From positions 1-64,000 of the forward strand of contig JAKIUW010000006.1 of assembly GCA_021647365.1 (NCBI GenBank): a stretch of 64,000 nucleotides of DNA, in the 5' to 3' direction. The position numbers and the translations under genes are program-made. Below, one piece after another: positions 42,070 through 49,803 of the stretch (within the stretch, counting starts at the first letter, position 1; every line of letters starts with the position of its first letter). The notes under the pieces were generated by a model. That model did no database searches. It was not told where the DNA came from and saw nothing but the letters and a program-made list of their open reading frames with translations. Source of the stretch: Cocleimonas sp. GTDB taxonomy: Bacteria > Pseudomonadota > Gammaproteobacteria > Thiotrichales > Thiotrichaceae.

Positions 42070-42765
42070 ATGAAAAACACCATAAAACTTCATCCCAGTT
42101 GGCTAGAACACATTGGCGATGAATTTGATAAACCCTATATGCAGCAACTCAAACAATTTCTGCTGGATGAAAAAGCGGCTGGTAAAAACATTCTACCTGA
42201 ATCATCGCTTTGGTTTAATGCGCTTAACAGCACGCTATTTGATCAGGTTAAAGTAGTGATACTGGGGCAAGACCCTTATCCAACGGCGGGGCACGCCCAC
42301 GGCTTATGCTTCTCTGCCATGCCAGAGGTGAAGCCCTTGCCAAAATCACTCCTCAATATCAATAAAGAATTGCTGGATGATTTAGGCATCGACAATAGCC
42401 ACACAGCCTATTTGCAAGAATGGGCGAGCCAAGGCGTCCTATTACTCAATGCCGTTTTAACGGTGGAGCAAGGCAATGCAAATGCACACCAAGGCAAAGG
42501 CTGGGAAGCATTTACCGATACTATTATCCGAGCCATTAATGATCAGAAAGAACAAGTCGTGTTTATACTTTGGGGGGCTTATGCACAGAAAAAAGGTGTT
42601 CATATTGATACGGCAAAGCATCATGTGATCAAAGCGGTACACCCTTCACCGTTATCAGCATATCGAGGCTTTTTTGGTAGCAAACCCTTTTCAAAAACCA
42701 ATGCCTTTCTTAAACAAGCGGGCATTGAAGAAATAAACTGGCAGCTTGGTGGTAGGCAATTATGA
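42070..42765 (+). CDS. ung: Uracil-DNA glycosylase (family 1)
   Basis: A 231-residue enzyme that removes uracil from DNA to start base excision repair. The water-activating motif GQDPYPTAGHAHG (catalytic Asp) and the DNA-intercalating HPSPLSAYRGFFG loop are intact, and the length is normal. Its stop overlaps the next start (ATGA), so the two genes are translationally coupled. Confidence 0.95.
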   Translation: MKNTIKLHPSWLEHIGDEFDKPYMQQLKQFLLDEKAAGKNILPESSLWFNALNSTLFDQVKVVILGQDPYPTAGHAHGLCFSAMPEVKPLPKSLLNINKELLDDLGIDNSHTAYLQEWASQGVLLLNAVLTVEQGNANAHQGKGWEAFTDTIIRAINDQKEQVVFILWGAYAQKKGVHIDTAKHHVIKAVHPSPLSAYRGFFGSKPFSKTNAFLKQAGIEEINWQLGGRQL

Positions 42766-43061
42766 TACTCGAAGTCGCCACTCTTGATGTGAAACCCAAG
42801 CAAGAACAAGCATTTGAAGCTGCCTTTGCAGAAGCTCAATTAATTATTGCCAGCATGAGAGGTTACATCTCACATCAGCTACAAAAATCCATTGAAAACC
42901 CGAACCGTTATATTTTACTGGTCAATTGGGAAACTCTGGAAGATCATACTGTAGGCTTTAGAGAGTCTGCAGGATACCAAGAATGGCGTGCCCTACTGCA
43001 TCATTTTTATGATCCCTTTCCTACGGTTGAGCACTACGCTTCTATCATTAAAAACTCATGA
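42762..43061 (+). CDS. Antibiotic biosynthesis monooxygenase (ABM) family protein
   Basis: A 99-residue ferredoxin-fold protein of the ABM/YgiN type (ILLVNWETLEDHTVGFRES, YQEWRALLHHFYDP). Members are small oxygenases or dimeric binding proteins with varied substrates. It overlaps ung by 4 bp, and its stop overlaps the ATG of a broken reading frame. Confidence 0.82.
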   Translation: MILEVATLDVKPKQEQAFEAAFAEAQLIIASMRGYISHQLQKSIENPNRYILLVNWETLEDHTVGFRESAGYQEWRALLHHFYDPFPTVEHYASIIKNS

Positions 43062-43183
43062 TTATTGAAGATATTCCTCTACTCGATGAAATTCTAGAGC
43101 TTTCATAAGATGTTGCGAAGTGGTTTGTTAAACACCCTTCAATCCCGCACCGATGGTGAAATGGTAGATTCTGTACAATTTGC
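43058..43183 (+). pseudogene. Possible gene remnant after the ABM gene
   Basis: An ATG overlaps the ABM stop (ATGA) and opens MIIEDIPLLDEILEL, then a stop after 16 codons. The next 100 bp still look coding but only in shifted frames, up to the start of a G-tract element at about 43184. The best reading is a coupled third gene that was truncated, perhaps when the repeat inserted. The family is not identifiable from so short a piece. Confidence 0.35.
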
Positions 43184-43290
43184 CAAACAATTCTGCTGAG
43201 CTCGTCGGAGCACACCCCCCTAGTTTTAAGTGATAGTCCGTTTAGTTTTTTAAACGGCTACTAGAACTTATGCAGGGCGCCATAATGATT
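43184..43290. repeat. G-tract element, half copy with interior (copy 6)
   Basis: The left flank AACAATTCTGCTGAG and arm GAGCACACCCCCCTAG are followed by the hairpin-plus-CTACTAGAACTTATGCA interior unit seen in copy 5. The right arm is missing. It lies between convergent genes. Confidence 0.75.
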
Positions 43291-43297
43291 TATACAA

Positions 43298-43879
43298 TCA
43301 ACGAAATGTAATCCAAGTTGTTGCGATGTATTTAACGCCTTTTTTAACCACGGCCGCGCGGTGTTCATGCGTCCAAAAAGGAGGGAATAACATCAGCTTT
43401 CCTTTCTCTGGTGTGACGCTGGCATTTTGAAAAACAAAATCTGTCTCACCACCCTCTTCTACGTCATTCAAATACCACAACGCAACCAATTGCCGTGGCG
43501 CTAACGCTTCGTTATCGGCATCCACATGCCAGTGGTAATATTCGCCTTCGCGGTAGCGCTGTAAGTTGTAGCCCATGTCTTTAAAACGGCTCATATCCCC
43601 AAAATACGGATATATTTCTTTAAATTCTTTTAGCGCCATCGCTAGCGAGCGAAACAGATTATTATCCACATCTTTCCAATGCTCTTTGCCGCTAGCGATG
43701 ACATCGGTGGTCTTTTTCAGGGATTCATCACTGCCCATTGCCGAGCCAACACGACCTGCGTATTGATCCGCTTCATTGGCTTCAAAACGTGCGATCATGT
43801 CGTCGCATAGAAAATCAGGTAGCGCTGCTTTCTTTTCAAAAATAAAGCTATTGGGTTTCACTTCGTTAAGTTTAGTCAT
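43298..43879 (-). CDS. Prolyl-4-hydroxylase-like 2OG-Fe(II) oxygenase
   Basis: A 193-residue dioxygenase of the P4H type. The HVD motif in YYHWHVDADNE, the distal His in FWTHEHRAA and the Lys in KGVKYIATTW for 2-oxoglutarate are all visible. It is the third 2OG-Fe(II) oxygenase in the window, after the TauD-like and PiuC-like proteins, and belongs to a different branch. The substrate is unknown. Confidence 0.85.
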   Translation of the reverse strand: MTKLNEVKPNSFIFEKKAALPDFLCDDMIARFEANEADQYAGRVGSAMGSDESLKKTTDVIASGKEHWKDVDNNLFRSLAMALKEFKEIYPYFGDMSRFKDMGYNLQRYREGEYYHWHVDADNEALAPRQLVALWYLNDVEEGGETDFVFQNASVTPEKGKLMLFPPFWTHEHRAAVVKKGVKYIATTWITFR

Positions 43880-43908
43880 TTTATATATATACTTTCTATC
43901 TGTTTGAT

Positions 43909-44961
43909 TTATAGGTTACTTTCTTTAATAAACAATTCGATTTCGTCTGCATTAGCAGAAGTAGCATACAGATCAGCCACCTTTTCTGCCAAGGCTTGCC
44001 AATGCGTTTGAGAACGATTAGATACCTCTTCTAGTACCTTTAAATCACCTATTTCATGCCACTGCTGATAAGCCTCCATCAAGCTTGGTGCTAAGTGTTT
44101 GCGCATGGCTGTCATATTGCCGAAATAGAAGTGTAGCGATGCCGCACTTTTATCATTCTCTTCATTGGCAACTAATAACGCAGGCAAGGTTGTTATCGAA
44201 TCTGCCAAATGATCTCGAATGGCGCGCAACATAATTTCTGCTTGTGTTCGGGCGAGTTTAACGGTCATGTCATTCCATCCATCCCCTAATAGCTTGCCTG
44301 CTTTGACTTCGCCAATCTCGTGTTCAATTACATATTCAATCTCAGCTTCTGTCATTTTATTCAACGCTTCTTCAGCATCACCTTCAAAATCATAAAAGCG
44401 CATGGCGCGCGTGAGTGGATTATCTAAACCTGCCACGCGGGCATCGTCCAGTATTTCCCAGATCACACGGCGCAGTGATTCACGACGGATAAAAATATTA
44501 TTCTCCTGCGCCATTGCCGCGGGTGCCGCCATATCACGAGCATATTCTTTGCCTGAGATAAACACCGTATAGTCTTCATGTTTAATGGTTTTTTCAAGTT
44601 CTGCAATAAAGAAATGCGGACGACAACGAATACCCAGCCCTGCGTTGTATACCAGTTTTTTATCATCTAATAAGGTGTTGATCAAATCATTATCAAACGG
44701 TTCATAGCTTTGATTGTTAATGCTTAGCGCTTTGTATTCTTGTTCTTCAATATCATCCCAAACACCTTCTCGCTCAGTAAGCCAATCGCCCACATCATCC
44801 GTTGTTAGCATCGTTTTAAAGTCGATACCCTGCTCCCAACGGTACATTTCACGCATTTTGAGTAAATATACACACAAGGTGTAATCACCCGCATGACGTG
44901 CGTCAGCTATGTGGCAATTATGTTGAATGGTGTTGATAAGCTTTTTTAAATCCTTATTCAT
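43909..44961 (-). CDS. Conserved hypothetical protein (Sfum_1244-like)
   Basis: A 350-residue soluble protein. The N-terminal CHIADARHAGDYTLCVYLLK and MREMYRWEQG phrases resemble a conserved family in sulfur-metabolising bacteria, annotated by recall as Sfum_1244-like, with unknown function. A central EIEYVIEHEIGEVKAGKLLG segment looks well conserved. No catalytic motif is recognised. It is upstream of the P4H-like gene by 29 bp, so the two are probably co-transcribed. Confidence 0.6.
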   Translation of the reverse strand: MNKDLKKLINTIQHNCHIADARHAGDYTLCVYLLKMREMYRWEQGIDFKTMLTTDDVGDWLTEREGVWDDIEEQEYKALSINNQSYEPFDNDLINTLLDDKKLVYNAGLGIRCRPHFFIAELEKTIKHEDYTVFISGKEYARDMAAPAAMAQENNIFIRRESLRRVIWEILDDARVAGLDNPLTRAMRFYDFEGDAEEALNKMTEAEIEYVIEHEIGEVKAGKLLGDGWNDMTVKLARTQAEIMLRAIRDHLADSITTLPALLVANEENDKSAASLHFYFGNMTAMRKHLAPSLMEAYQQWHEIGDLKVLEEVSNRSQTHWQALAEKVADLYATSANADEIELFIKESNL

Positions 44962-45041
44962 CGTTTAATAATACAAGATTTTGTGGATGTATTCGCTTTT
45001 CCACACGACTTATCTATAATCGCCTCCTAAATAATGGGTAG

Positions 45042-45069
45042 AAAGCACACCCCCCCACTTTTACATGAT
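45042..45069. repeat. G-tract repeat, single arm (copy 7)
   Basis: AAAGCACACCCCCCCACTTT then TACATGAT, ending only 16 bp before the ATG of the next gene and thus next to its ribosome site. It lies in a divergent intergenic region, unusual for the family. Confidence 0.8.
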
Positions 45070-45085
45070 AGATGGTAAATAATTC

Positions 45086-45721
45086 ATGCGTATACGAATC
45101 AAAACAAAATGGAGCAAGGAAGAACGCGAGGTATCGGTTGAAGATGCTGTGAGCGTGCTGGCGTTTAATAGCTGGAAGATCGGTATGCAAACCTTGCTTG
45201 AAATCGAAAACGAAGATTTCCAGATAGACACGCAAATGCAACGCATTGAAGTGATGGAAGAGATTATGGCGTTTATGGTTCAAGCGCTGGATCGTATTGT
45301 ACATGAAAACCTCAATGAAGAAGATCGTGGTGTATTGATCAGTATGTACGCCCAAAAACTGGCGGATCATGTGCAAGACAATGCGCGTGACTTTGATGGG
45401 CCTGGCGATTATCGCACCCCCTTTATTACCAAACTTAACAAACGCTTAGAAGATTATTCTGATACTAAATGGAATGATGAACGCGATGAACCTGCATTCT
45501 CTATGGGGATTGAGTTTGGTATTAATATCTCTAATGTACTCGGCCCAAAAGATCGCAAATGGGCACTGGATTATATTCAGCAAGTGTTGATGCCTGAGTT
45601 TTATAATCTGTTTAAAAAGACGATTAAATCGGTTGGCTTGATTGATGAAGAAATTAAGGGTATTGATGGTGGTGACAAACTCGACTCACGCCATGTGATG
45701 CTTCGGGATAAACCTGAATAA
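45086..45721 (+). CDS. Conserved hypothetical protein
   Basis: A 211-residue acidic, mostly helical soluble protein. No signal peptide, membrane segment or catalytic motif is visible. Phrases such as EDRGVLISMYAQKLADHVQD and FDGPGDYRTPFITKLNKRLE look conserved, but the family is not recognised. It starts just after a G-tract arm and ends before a strong terminator. Confidence 0.6.
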   Translation: MRIRIKTKWSKEEREVSVEDAVSVLAFNSWKIGMQTLLEIENEDFQIDTQMQRIEVMEEIMAFMVQALDRIVHENLNEEDRGVLISMYAQKLADHVQDNARDFDGPGDYRTPFITKLNKRLEDYSDTKWNDERDEPAFSMGIEFGINISNVLGPKDRKWALDYIQQVLMPEFYNLFKKTIKSVGLIDEEIKGIDGGDKLDSRHVMLRDKPE

Positions 45722-45754
45722 CCACATTAGTAAAAGGATGCCTGCGAAAGGCAC

Positions 45755-45782
45755 AAAAAAAGCGGGCAATGCCCGCTTTTTT
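45755..45782. terminator. Bidirectional Rho-independent terminator
   Basis: AGCGGGC / GCCCGCT perfect stem with an AAT-type loop and A/T tracts of six or more on both sides, between the convergent genes ending at 45721 and 45811. Confidence 0.9.
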
Positions 45783-45810
45783 AATAACTTTAAAGTACTA
45801 AGTCTTAAAC

Positions 45811-46005
45811 TTACTTAGTCCACTTACTAAAGCCATCCATATCGTGCTCAACGCCGTCTGCGTAACCCGCTTCATAAGCATCAGTTACACGTTGCTCTTC
45901 GCGCTCAGGGTTTACAAGGTATCCGCCCTGCCAGCCTTGTAGGTACTCAGCATCAACACCGGCTTTTTCCATTTTCACAACTGCATCATAATATTCTTGG
46001 TTCAT
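45811..46005 (-). CDS. Small hypothetical protein with a GYADG motif
   Basis: A 64-residue protein starting MNQEYYDAVVKMEKAG. ATG 46005 is chosen for the strong AAGAGGAAAAGG site just upstream; an in-frame reading from 46134 would add 43 residues with no coding look. The C-terminal AYEAGYADGVEHD phrase recalls ribosome-modulation-type motifs, but this is a weak similarity. A copy of the TATCCC/GGGGTA dyad lies 91 bp upstream. Confidence 0.65.
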   Translation of the reverse strand: MNQEYYDAVVKMEKAGVDAEYLQGWQGGYLVNPEREEQRVTDAYEAGYADGVEHDMDGFSKWTK

Positions 46006-46095
46006 TGCCTTTTCCTCTTGTGACCGATATGAATCGGTAAAAATTTCTAATTTAATAAGTGAGGCGAAGTATACCCGTATATTAGCCGTTCTGAA

Positions 46096-46111
46096 TATCC
46101 CTATTGGGGTA
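46096..46111. promoter_or_regulatory. TATCCY-N4-GRGGTA dyad, 64-aa/Sel1 copy
   Basis: TATCCCTATTGGGGTA, almost identical in layout to the dsrA copy. It lies in a divergent intergenic region, 91 bp before the GYADG gene and 163 bp before the Sel1-repeat gene. Confidence 0.55.
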
Positions 46112-46273
46112 AGCTTTAGCCTAAAGAAGCTCAATTTAGATAATTAAATGTACACTCCCTGATTTTATAAAGCAGGCAACTGCTATCTCCCAATAACATT
46201 TTAAAAATGGGCTTTTGATTATTTATCGTATTTCCTATAAATTCTCTCTTTTTATAGAAAGACAATACAAATT

Positions 46274-46732
46274 ATGACTGATTCAAACCGTACTCGTACC
46301 GATAATGAAGAAATGGATTTTTCCAGTGGCTTAGCGGCTTTTGAGGCGAAGCACTTTTCGCGCGCTATGCAGCTACTTTCTCCTTTTGCCAATGATGGCG
46401 ATGCACACGCGCAGCACATGTTGGCGATTATGTTTCAAAATGGCTTGGGCACGGTTGAAAACCCTACACAAGCTGTTGCGATGATGACGAGCTCTGCTGA
46501 ACAGGGCTACCCTATCGCGCAACACGGCTTGGGCTTTATGTATATGCAGGGCGAATGTGTGGAGAAAGATTCTGCCAAAGCGGTTGAGTGGTTTGAGAAA
46601 GCGGCTGAACAAGGTTTGCAGGGTTCGCTGACTACATTGGCGATGATGTATGAACAAGGCGAAGGAGTTGAGAAGAACCCTGAAAAAGCCAAAGAATTAT
46701 ACAAAGCTGCTGGCTTTGATGATTTAGGATAG
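46274..46732 (+). CDS. Sel1-repeat protein
   Basis: A 152-residue protein with three to four Sel1-type TPR repeats (AQHMLAIMFQNGLG, AQHGLGFMYMQGE, KAVEWFEKAAEQGLQGSLTT, ending with a lone repeat). These form a protein-protein interaction solenoid. No signal peptide is present, so it is cytoplasmic. It lies 10 bp before the MDQG paralogue, so the two genes are an operon. Confidence 0.82.
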   Translation: MTDSNRTRTDNEEMDFSSGLAAFEAKHFSRAMQLLSPFANDGDAHAQHMLAIMFQNGLGTVENPTQAVAMMTSSAEQGYPIAQHGLGFMYMQGECVEKDSAKAVEWFEKAAEQGLQGSLTTLAMMYEQGEGVEKNPEKAKELYKAAGFDDLG

Positions 46733-46742
46733 GTTAATCGTT

Positions 46743-47177
46743 ATGAGTAAAACAGGTGATAATACAATCCTTTATGTCGTAATCAACGACGAACCTATTT
46801 TAGAGTTTGATCGTAAAAAACCTTTGCCCGGTCATCAGCGCCAATATCTAGATGATATGGATTCGCAGATGGATCAAGGCATTGATATAGGCGGGGAGAA
46901 GGTTGACAACCCAGACCCTTTGGTGCGCTCACAATTTGTAGCCAACTCATTGGTCAATTCGTTAGCGAAGGATGAATACTCTACCGCGATGGCGATGTGT
47001 ACTTATTTGGCTAAGCGTATGCCTGATTTGTTACAGATTCAGTGTAAGGGTGATCTTGAAAATTCTGATCCTAAATCAGAAGGGCTATCGATTGAGTTTG
47101 TTTTTGATCGCAATTATCAACAAGCTCAGCAAGAACAAACGATTCAGTTTCATAAGCCTAGTGATAATATACATTAA
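46743..47177 (+). CDS. Hypothetical protein, MDQG family (paralogue 2)
   Basis: A 144-residue soluble protein related to that at 40998-41321: LDDMDSQMDQGIDIG, VDNPDPLVRSQFVANSLVNSL, AMCTYLAKRMPDLLQIQCKGDLE. It has extra residues at both ends. No known domain is recognised. It follows the Sel1 gene after 10 bp and is itself followed by an extended G-tract repeat, as is its paralogue. Confidence 0.65.
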   Translation: MSKTGDNTILYVVINDEPILEFDRKKPLPGHQRQYLDDMDSQMDQGIDIGGEKVDNPDPLVRSQFVANSLVNSLAKDEYSTAMAMCTYLAKRMPDLLQIQCKGDLENSDPKSEGLSIEFVFDRNYQQAQQEQTIQFHKPSDNIH

Positions 47178-47195
47178 TGCTTGTTTCATTAACCT

Positions 47196-47287
47196 ACAAA
47201 GCAGTTCTGCTGAGCACTGTCGAAGCACACCCCCCCACTTTTACATGGTCATTACAAACATCATGTAAAAGTGGGGGGGTGTGCTTT
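47196..47287. repeat. G-tract palindromic repeat, paired arms with extended left flank (copy 8)
   Basis: The flank AAAGCAGTTCTGCTGAGCAC is shared with copy 5. Both arms follow round a short loop. The right end GTGTGCTTT overlaps the start of the next reading frame, giving it a GTG codon at 47281. Confidence 0.85.
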
Positions 47288-48012
47288 ATATAATTCATGG
47301 TACACACTTGAGCACCAACCGCCTACATTATTTAGACGTTGTTCGCGGCTTTGCGATTATCTTAATGGTGATTTACCACTTTAGTTTTGATTTGGATAAC
47401 TTTAATTATATCCAGATTGATATGGATCACAGTCTATTCTGGCAGAGCTTTCGCGCCGTTATAGTCACCCTCTTTTTAACCACCATGGGCATAAGCCTTG
47501 CACTGACTCACAAAAAAAGCATTTGCTGGTCATGCATGAAGAAACGCACCTTGTTTTTAGGTTTGGCTTCGACTCTGGTGAGTGTCGGCAGTTATGTGCA
47601 ATTTCCTGAGAGTTGGATTTACTTTGGCATTTTGCACTTTATTTTATTTGCTTCATGGTTGGGTTTATTCTTTGTAGGCAAGCCTTGGTTGTCACTGATC
47701 ACCGCAGTTGTTGTTATCGTAGGTTATCTAACAGGCTGGCTACATACGCGGGGTTTATTTGAGCTTGTGCAACAACCTTTACATTTACCTGTGCGTTATA
47801 CCGAAGATATGGTGAATATGTTTCCTTGGTTTGCGCCTGTTTTGATTGGGATATTTATTGTCGCTAAAGGTTGGCATATTTTACCGCATTTGAACTCTAG
47901 CTTTATTAGCGAGAAGGTGGCATTTATGGGCAGGCATTCTTTGATTATTTATTTGATTCACCAGCCTATTTTGTTTGGGCTTACTTTATTGGCTTATAAG
48001 GCTGGGTTATAA
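47281..48012 (+). CDS. DUF1624/heparan-alpha-glucosaminide acetyltransferase-like membrane protein
   Basis: A membrane protein of up to 243 residues with about seven transmembrane helices. It opens with YLDVVRGFAIILMVIYHFSFDL, the signature of the acyltransferase-like DUF1624 family, and ends HSLIIYLIHQPILFGL. The only start codons in frame are GTG 47281, inside the repeat, and TTG 47308, just before the conserved opening. The repeat may have replaced the original start. Start confidence is therefore low while the identity is good. Confidence 0.8.
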   Translation: MLYIIHGTHLSTNRLHYLDVVRGFAIILMVIYHFSFDLDNFNYIQIDMDHSLFWQSFRAVIVTLFLTTMGISLALTHKKSICWSCMKKRTLFLGLASTLVSVGSYVQFPESWIYFGILHFILFASWLGLFFVGKPWLSLITAVVVIVGYLTGWLHTRGLFELVQQPLHLPVRYTEDMVNMFPWFAPVLIGIFIVAKGWHILPHLNSSFISEKVAFMGRHSLIIYLIHQPILFGLTLLAYKAGL

Positions 48013-48020
48013 AAATAGTC

Positions 48021-48100
48021 CTGTTGTAGGTTGGCGCTGAGCTTGCGAAGCCCAACAAACCGTTTATGTTGGGCTTCGTTCCTCAGCGCCAACCTACAGC
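48021..48100. repeat. Long imperfect palindrome between convergent genes
   Basis: Arms of about 33 nt (TGTAGGTTGGCGCTGAG... and ...CTCAGCGCCAACCTACAG) round a short loop containing AAACCGTTTA. It is a different family from the G-tract repeat, of the small mobile palindrome type. It could end transcription in both directions. Confidence 0.8.
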
Positions 48101-48117
48101 ATTATGATAAACAGATT

Positions 48118-48146
48118 CACACCCCCTCACTTTTACATGATGTTTT
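48118..48146. repeat. G-tract repeat, single arm (copy 9)
   Basis: CACACCCCCTCACTTTTACA then TGATGTTTT, a left-type arm with one T in the C-run, 13 bp beyond the msrB stop. Confidence 0.75.
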
Positions 48147-48158
48147 AATCTAACGCTA

Positions 48159-48530
48159 TCAATCCTTAAAATCCAAAGAAGCCGAGTTAATACAATAGCG
48201 CAATCCTGTCGGCTGTGGCCCATCCGTAAACACATGCCCAAGATGTGCATCACATTTTTTACAGCGGATTTCTGTACGCGACCTACCAAGGCTATTATCG
48301 ACCAGTTCTACCACCGCATCATCGCTCACAGGTTGCCAGTAGCTCGGCCAGCCGCTGCCTGAATCGTATTTTTCATCCGATGAAAATAGTGGGGCATCAC
48401 AGCAAATGCAGTGGTAGATTCCATCATCTTCATTTTGGTAATACTTCCCAGAGAAAGCGGCTTCTGTTCCACCTTCTCTGGCGACTTTATAGGCTTCTTC
48501 GCTTAGTTTGTCTTTGTATTTATCTGTCAT
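48159..48530 (-). CDS. msrB: Peptide methionine-R-sulfoxide reductase MsrB
   Basis: A 123-residue repair enzyme that reduces methionine-R-sulfoxide. Two CxxC pairs bind zinc (CICCDAP and CKKCDAH) and the catalytic Cys lies in RYCINSASL near the C-terminus. SGSGWPSYW is the substrate-site motif. Length and motifs are normal for a single-domain, cytoplasmic MsrB. Confidence 0.95.
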   Translation of the reverse strand: MTDKYKDKLSEEAYKVAREGGTEAAFSGKYYQNEDDGIYHCICCDAPLFSSDEKYDSGSGWPSYWQPVSDDAVVELVDNSLGRSRTEIRCKKCDAHLGHVFTDGPQPTGLRYCINSASLDFKD

Positions 48531-48563
48531 TTGTTTGCTCTCTATTCGTTTTTTATCTGTACT

Positions 48564-49355
48564 TTAATGCATATTCATCAAAAATTCTTGCCATTGTTTA
48601 AATAGCTTTTCATCGGGCGAGATGATTACCGAGCGAGGTGCCATCGCCGCTCTAAAAACACTTTCACCTTCTAGTGTGCTGGCATGTCCGCCTGCTTCTT
48701 CTAATATCAATGTGCCTGCCGCTAAGTCCCATAATTTCATACCGCCGTGTAAATATAAATGACCACGGTTAGCCGCCATCCATGCCCATTCTAATACACA
48801 GGTGCCAAGGTTGCGTTGCGATTTGTAGGGAGGATTGCTTAATAAGCGTTGCACTAAATCAGGTTTAAGCCGTTTAAAATCAACGATTGCGATGGTTTTA
48901 TCCAAATCAAAGCCACTGGATACACATTTTAGTGGCTCACCATTTAACCACGTGCCCTGCCCTTTAACCGCGCTAAACATTTCATCGCGTACTGGGTCGT
49001 AGGTTATGCCGATATGCACTTCTCCGTTCACAAACAATGCCAGTGATGTGGCAAACAACGGAACACCAGCGGCAAAGTTGCTCGTGCCATCCAAAGGATC
49101 TAGGCACCAAAGTTTTTCAGCTGTACTGACTAAATGTTCTTGTTCTGACTCGCTCATTTCTTCGCTTAAAAATGCAATATCAGGATACCATTCTGCCAAT
49201 GCCGTACTAATACGTTTATCAGCCGATAAGTCTGCCTCAGTTAATAAACTGCCATCTTCCTTAACTTCATAGCCAACGCGGTTAAAACGTGGCAGTATTT
49301 CTTCCTTGGCAACTTGGCGAATTAAACCTTCTAGTTTTAATAAATCAGGTAACAT
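48564..49355 (-). CDS. Inositol-monophosphatase-family phosphatase
   Basis: A 263-residue metal-dependent phosphatase. The family motifs are visible: the LSEEMSE metal site, LDPLDGTSNFAAG and WDLAAGTLILEEAGG. Members include SuhB, CysQ (3'-phosphoadenosine 5'-phosphate hydrolysis) and inositol phosphatases; the sequence does not decide between them. A CysQ-like role would fit a sulfur organism, but that is only inference. It lies 33 bp before msrB. Confidence 0.85.
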   Translation of the reverse strand: MLPDLLKLEGLIRQVAKEEILPRFNRVGYEVKEDGSLLTEADLSADKRISTALAEWYPDIAFLSEEMSESEQEHLVSTAEKLWCLDPLDGTSNFAAGVPLFATSLALFVNGEVHIGITYDPVRDEMFSAVKGQGTWLNGEPLKCVSSGFDLDKTIAIVDFKRLKPDLVQRLLSNPPYKSQRNLGTCVLEWAWMAANRGHLYLHGGMKLWDLAAGTLILEEAGGHASTLEGESVFRAAMAPRSVIISPDEKLFKQWQEFLMNMH

Positions 49356-49388
49356 TGCAATCTCTATTTTGGTCTCAATATATATTCT

Positions 49389-49706
49389 ATGACAAGCATC
49401 CTCATCATACTCTTTTTAGCGCTCCTTGCATGGTTTTGGCTAAACTCTATTCGCGCTAAAGAAATTGCCATGGCTGCATCTGCAGATGCTTGTCAACAGA
49501 TTCAAGCACAGTTTCTTGATCAAACGGCTTCCTTAAAAAAACTAAGAGTCGCTCGCAATCGAAATGGCAGAATGATATTTGAGCGTACCTATACTTTTGA
49601 TTTTAGCCGCGACCGAGAAACGCGTGTGCAAGGCTTAGTGACCATTGTTGGGCATAAAGTCACGCAGGTATTGCTGGATGAGGATTCTGGTACAACGATT
49701 CTCTAA
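49389..49706 (+). CDS. DUF3301-family protein
   Basis: A 105-residue protein with one N-terminal transmembrane helix (residues 3-20, ending FWLNSIRAKEIA) and a soluble part containing RNRNGRMIFERTYTFDFSRD. This is the layout of the gammaproteobacterial DUF3301 family, of unknown function. It is divergent from the phosphatase gene. Confidence 0.8.
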   Translation: MTSILIILFLALLAWFWLNSIRAKEIAMAASADACQQIQAQFLDQTASLKKLRVARNRNGRMIFERTYTFDFSRDRETRVQGLVTIVGHKVTQVLLDEDSGTTIL

Positions 49707-49750
49707 TCTAACGCTAAATTTCTAAAAACTCACAAAATGTTCTACACTCT

Positions 49751-49782
49751 AGTTATTAAAATTAATCATTATTTTAATAACT
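49751..49782. promoter_or_regulatory. Perfect AT-rich inverted repeat upstream of dodecin
   Basis: AGTTATTAAAAT and its exact inverse ATTTTAATAACT (12-nt arms) round an 8-nt loop. It lies 22 bp before the dodecin ATG. It could be an operator or mRNA leader hairpin; a terminator for the DUF3301 gene is less likely because it lacks a GC stem. Confidence 0.55.
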
Positions 49783-49803
49783 ACTCAAACAAAGGAGCAA
49801 ATT

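Noticed and set aside
45811..46134. 107-residue version of the GYADG protein
   Set aside because: The upstream 43 codons lack coding character and overlap the conserved dyad; the strong ribosome site is just before 46005.
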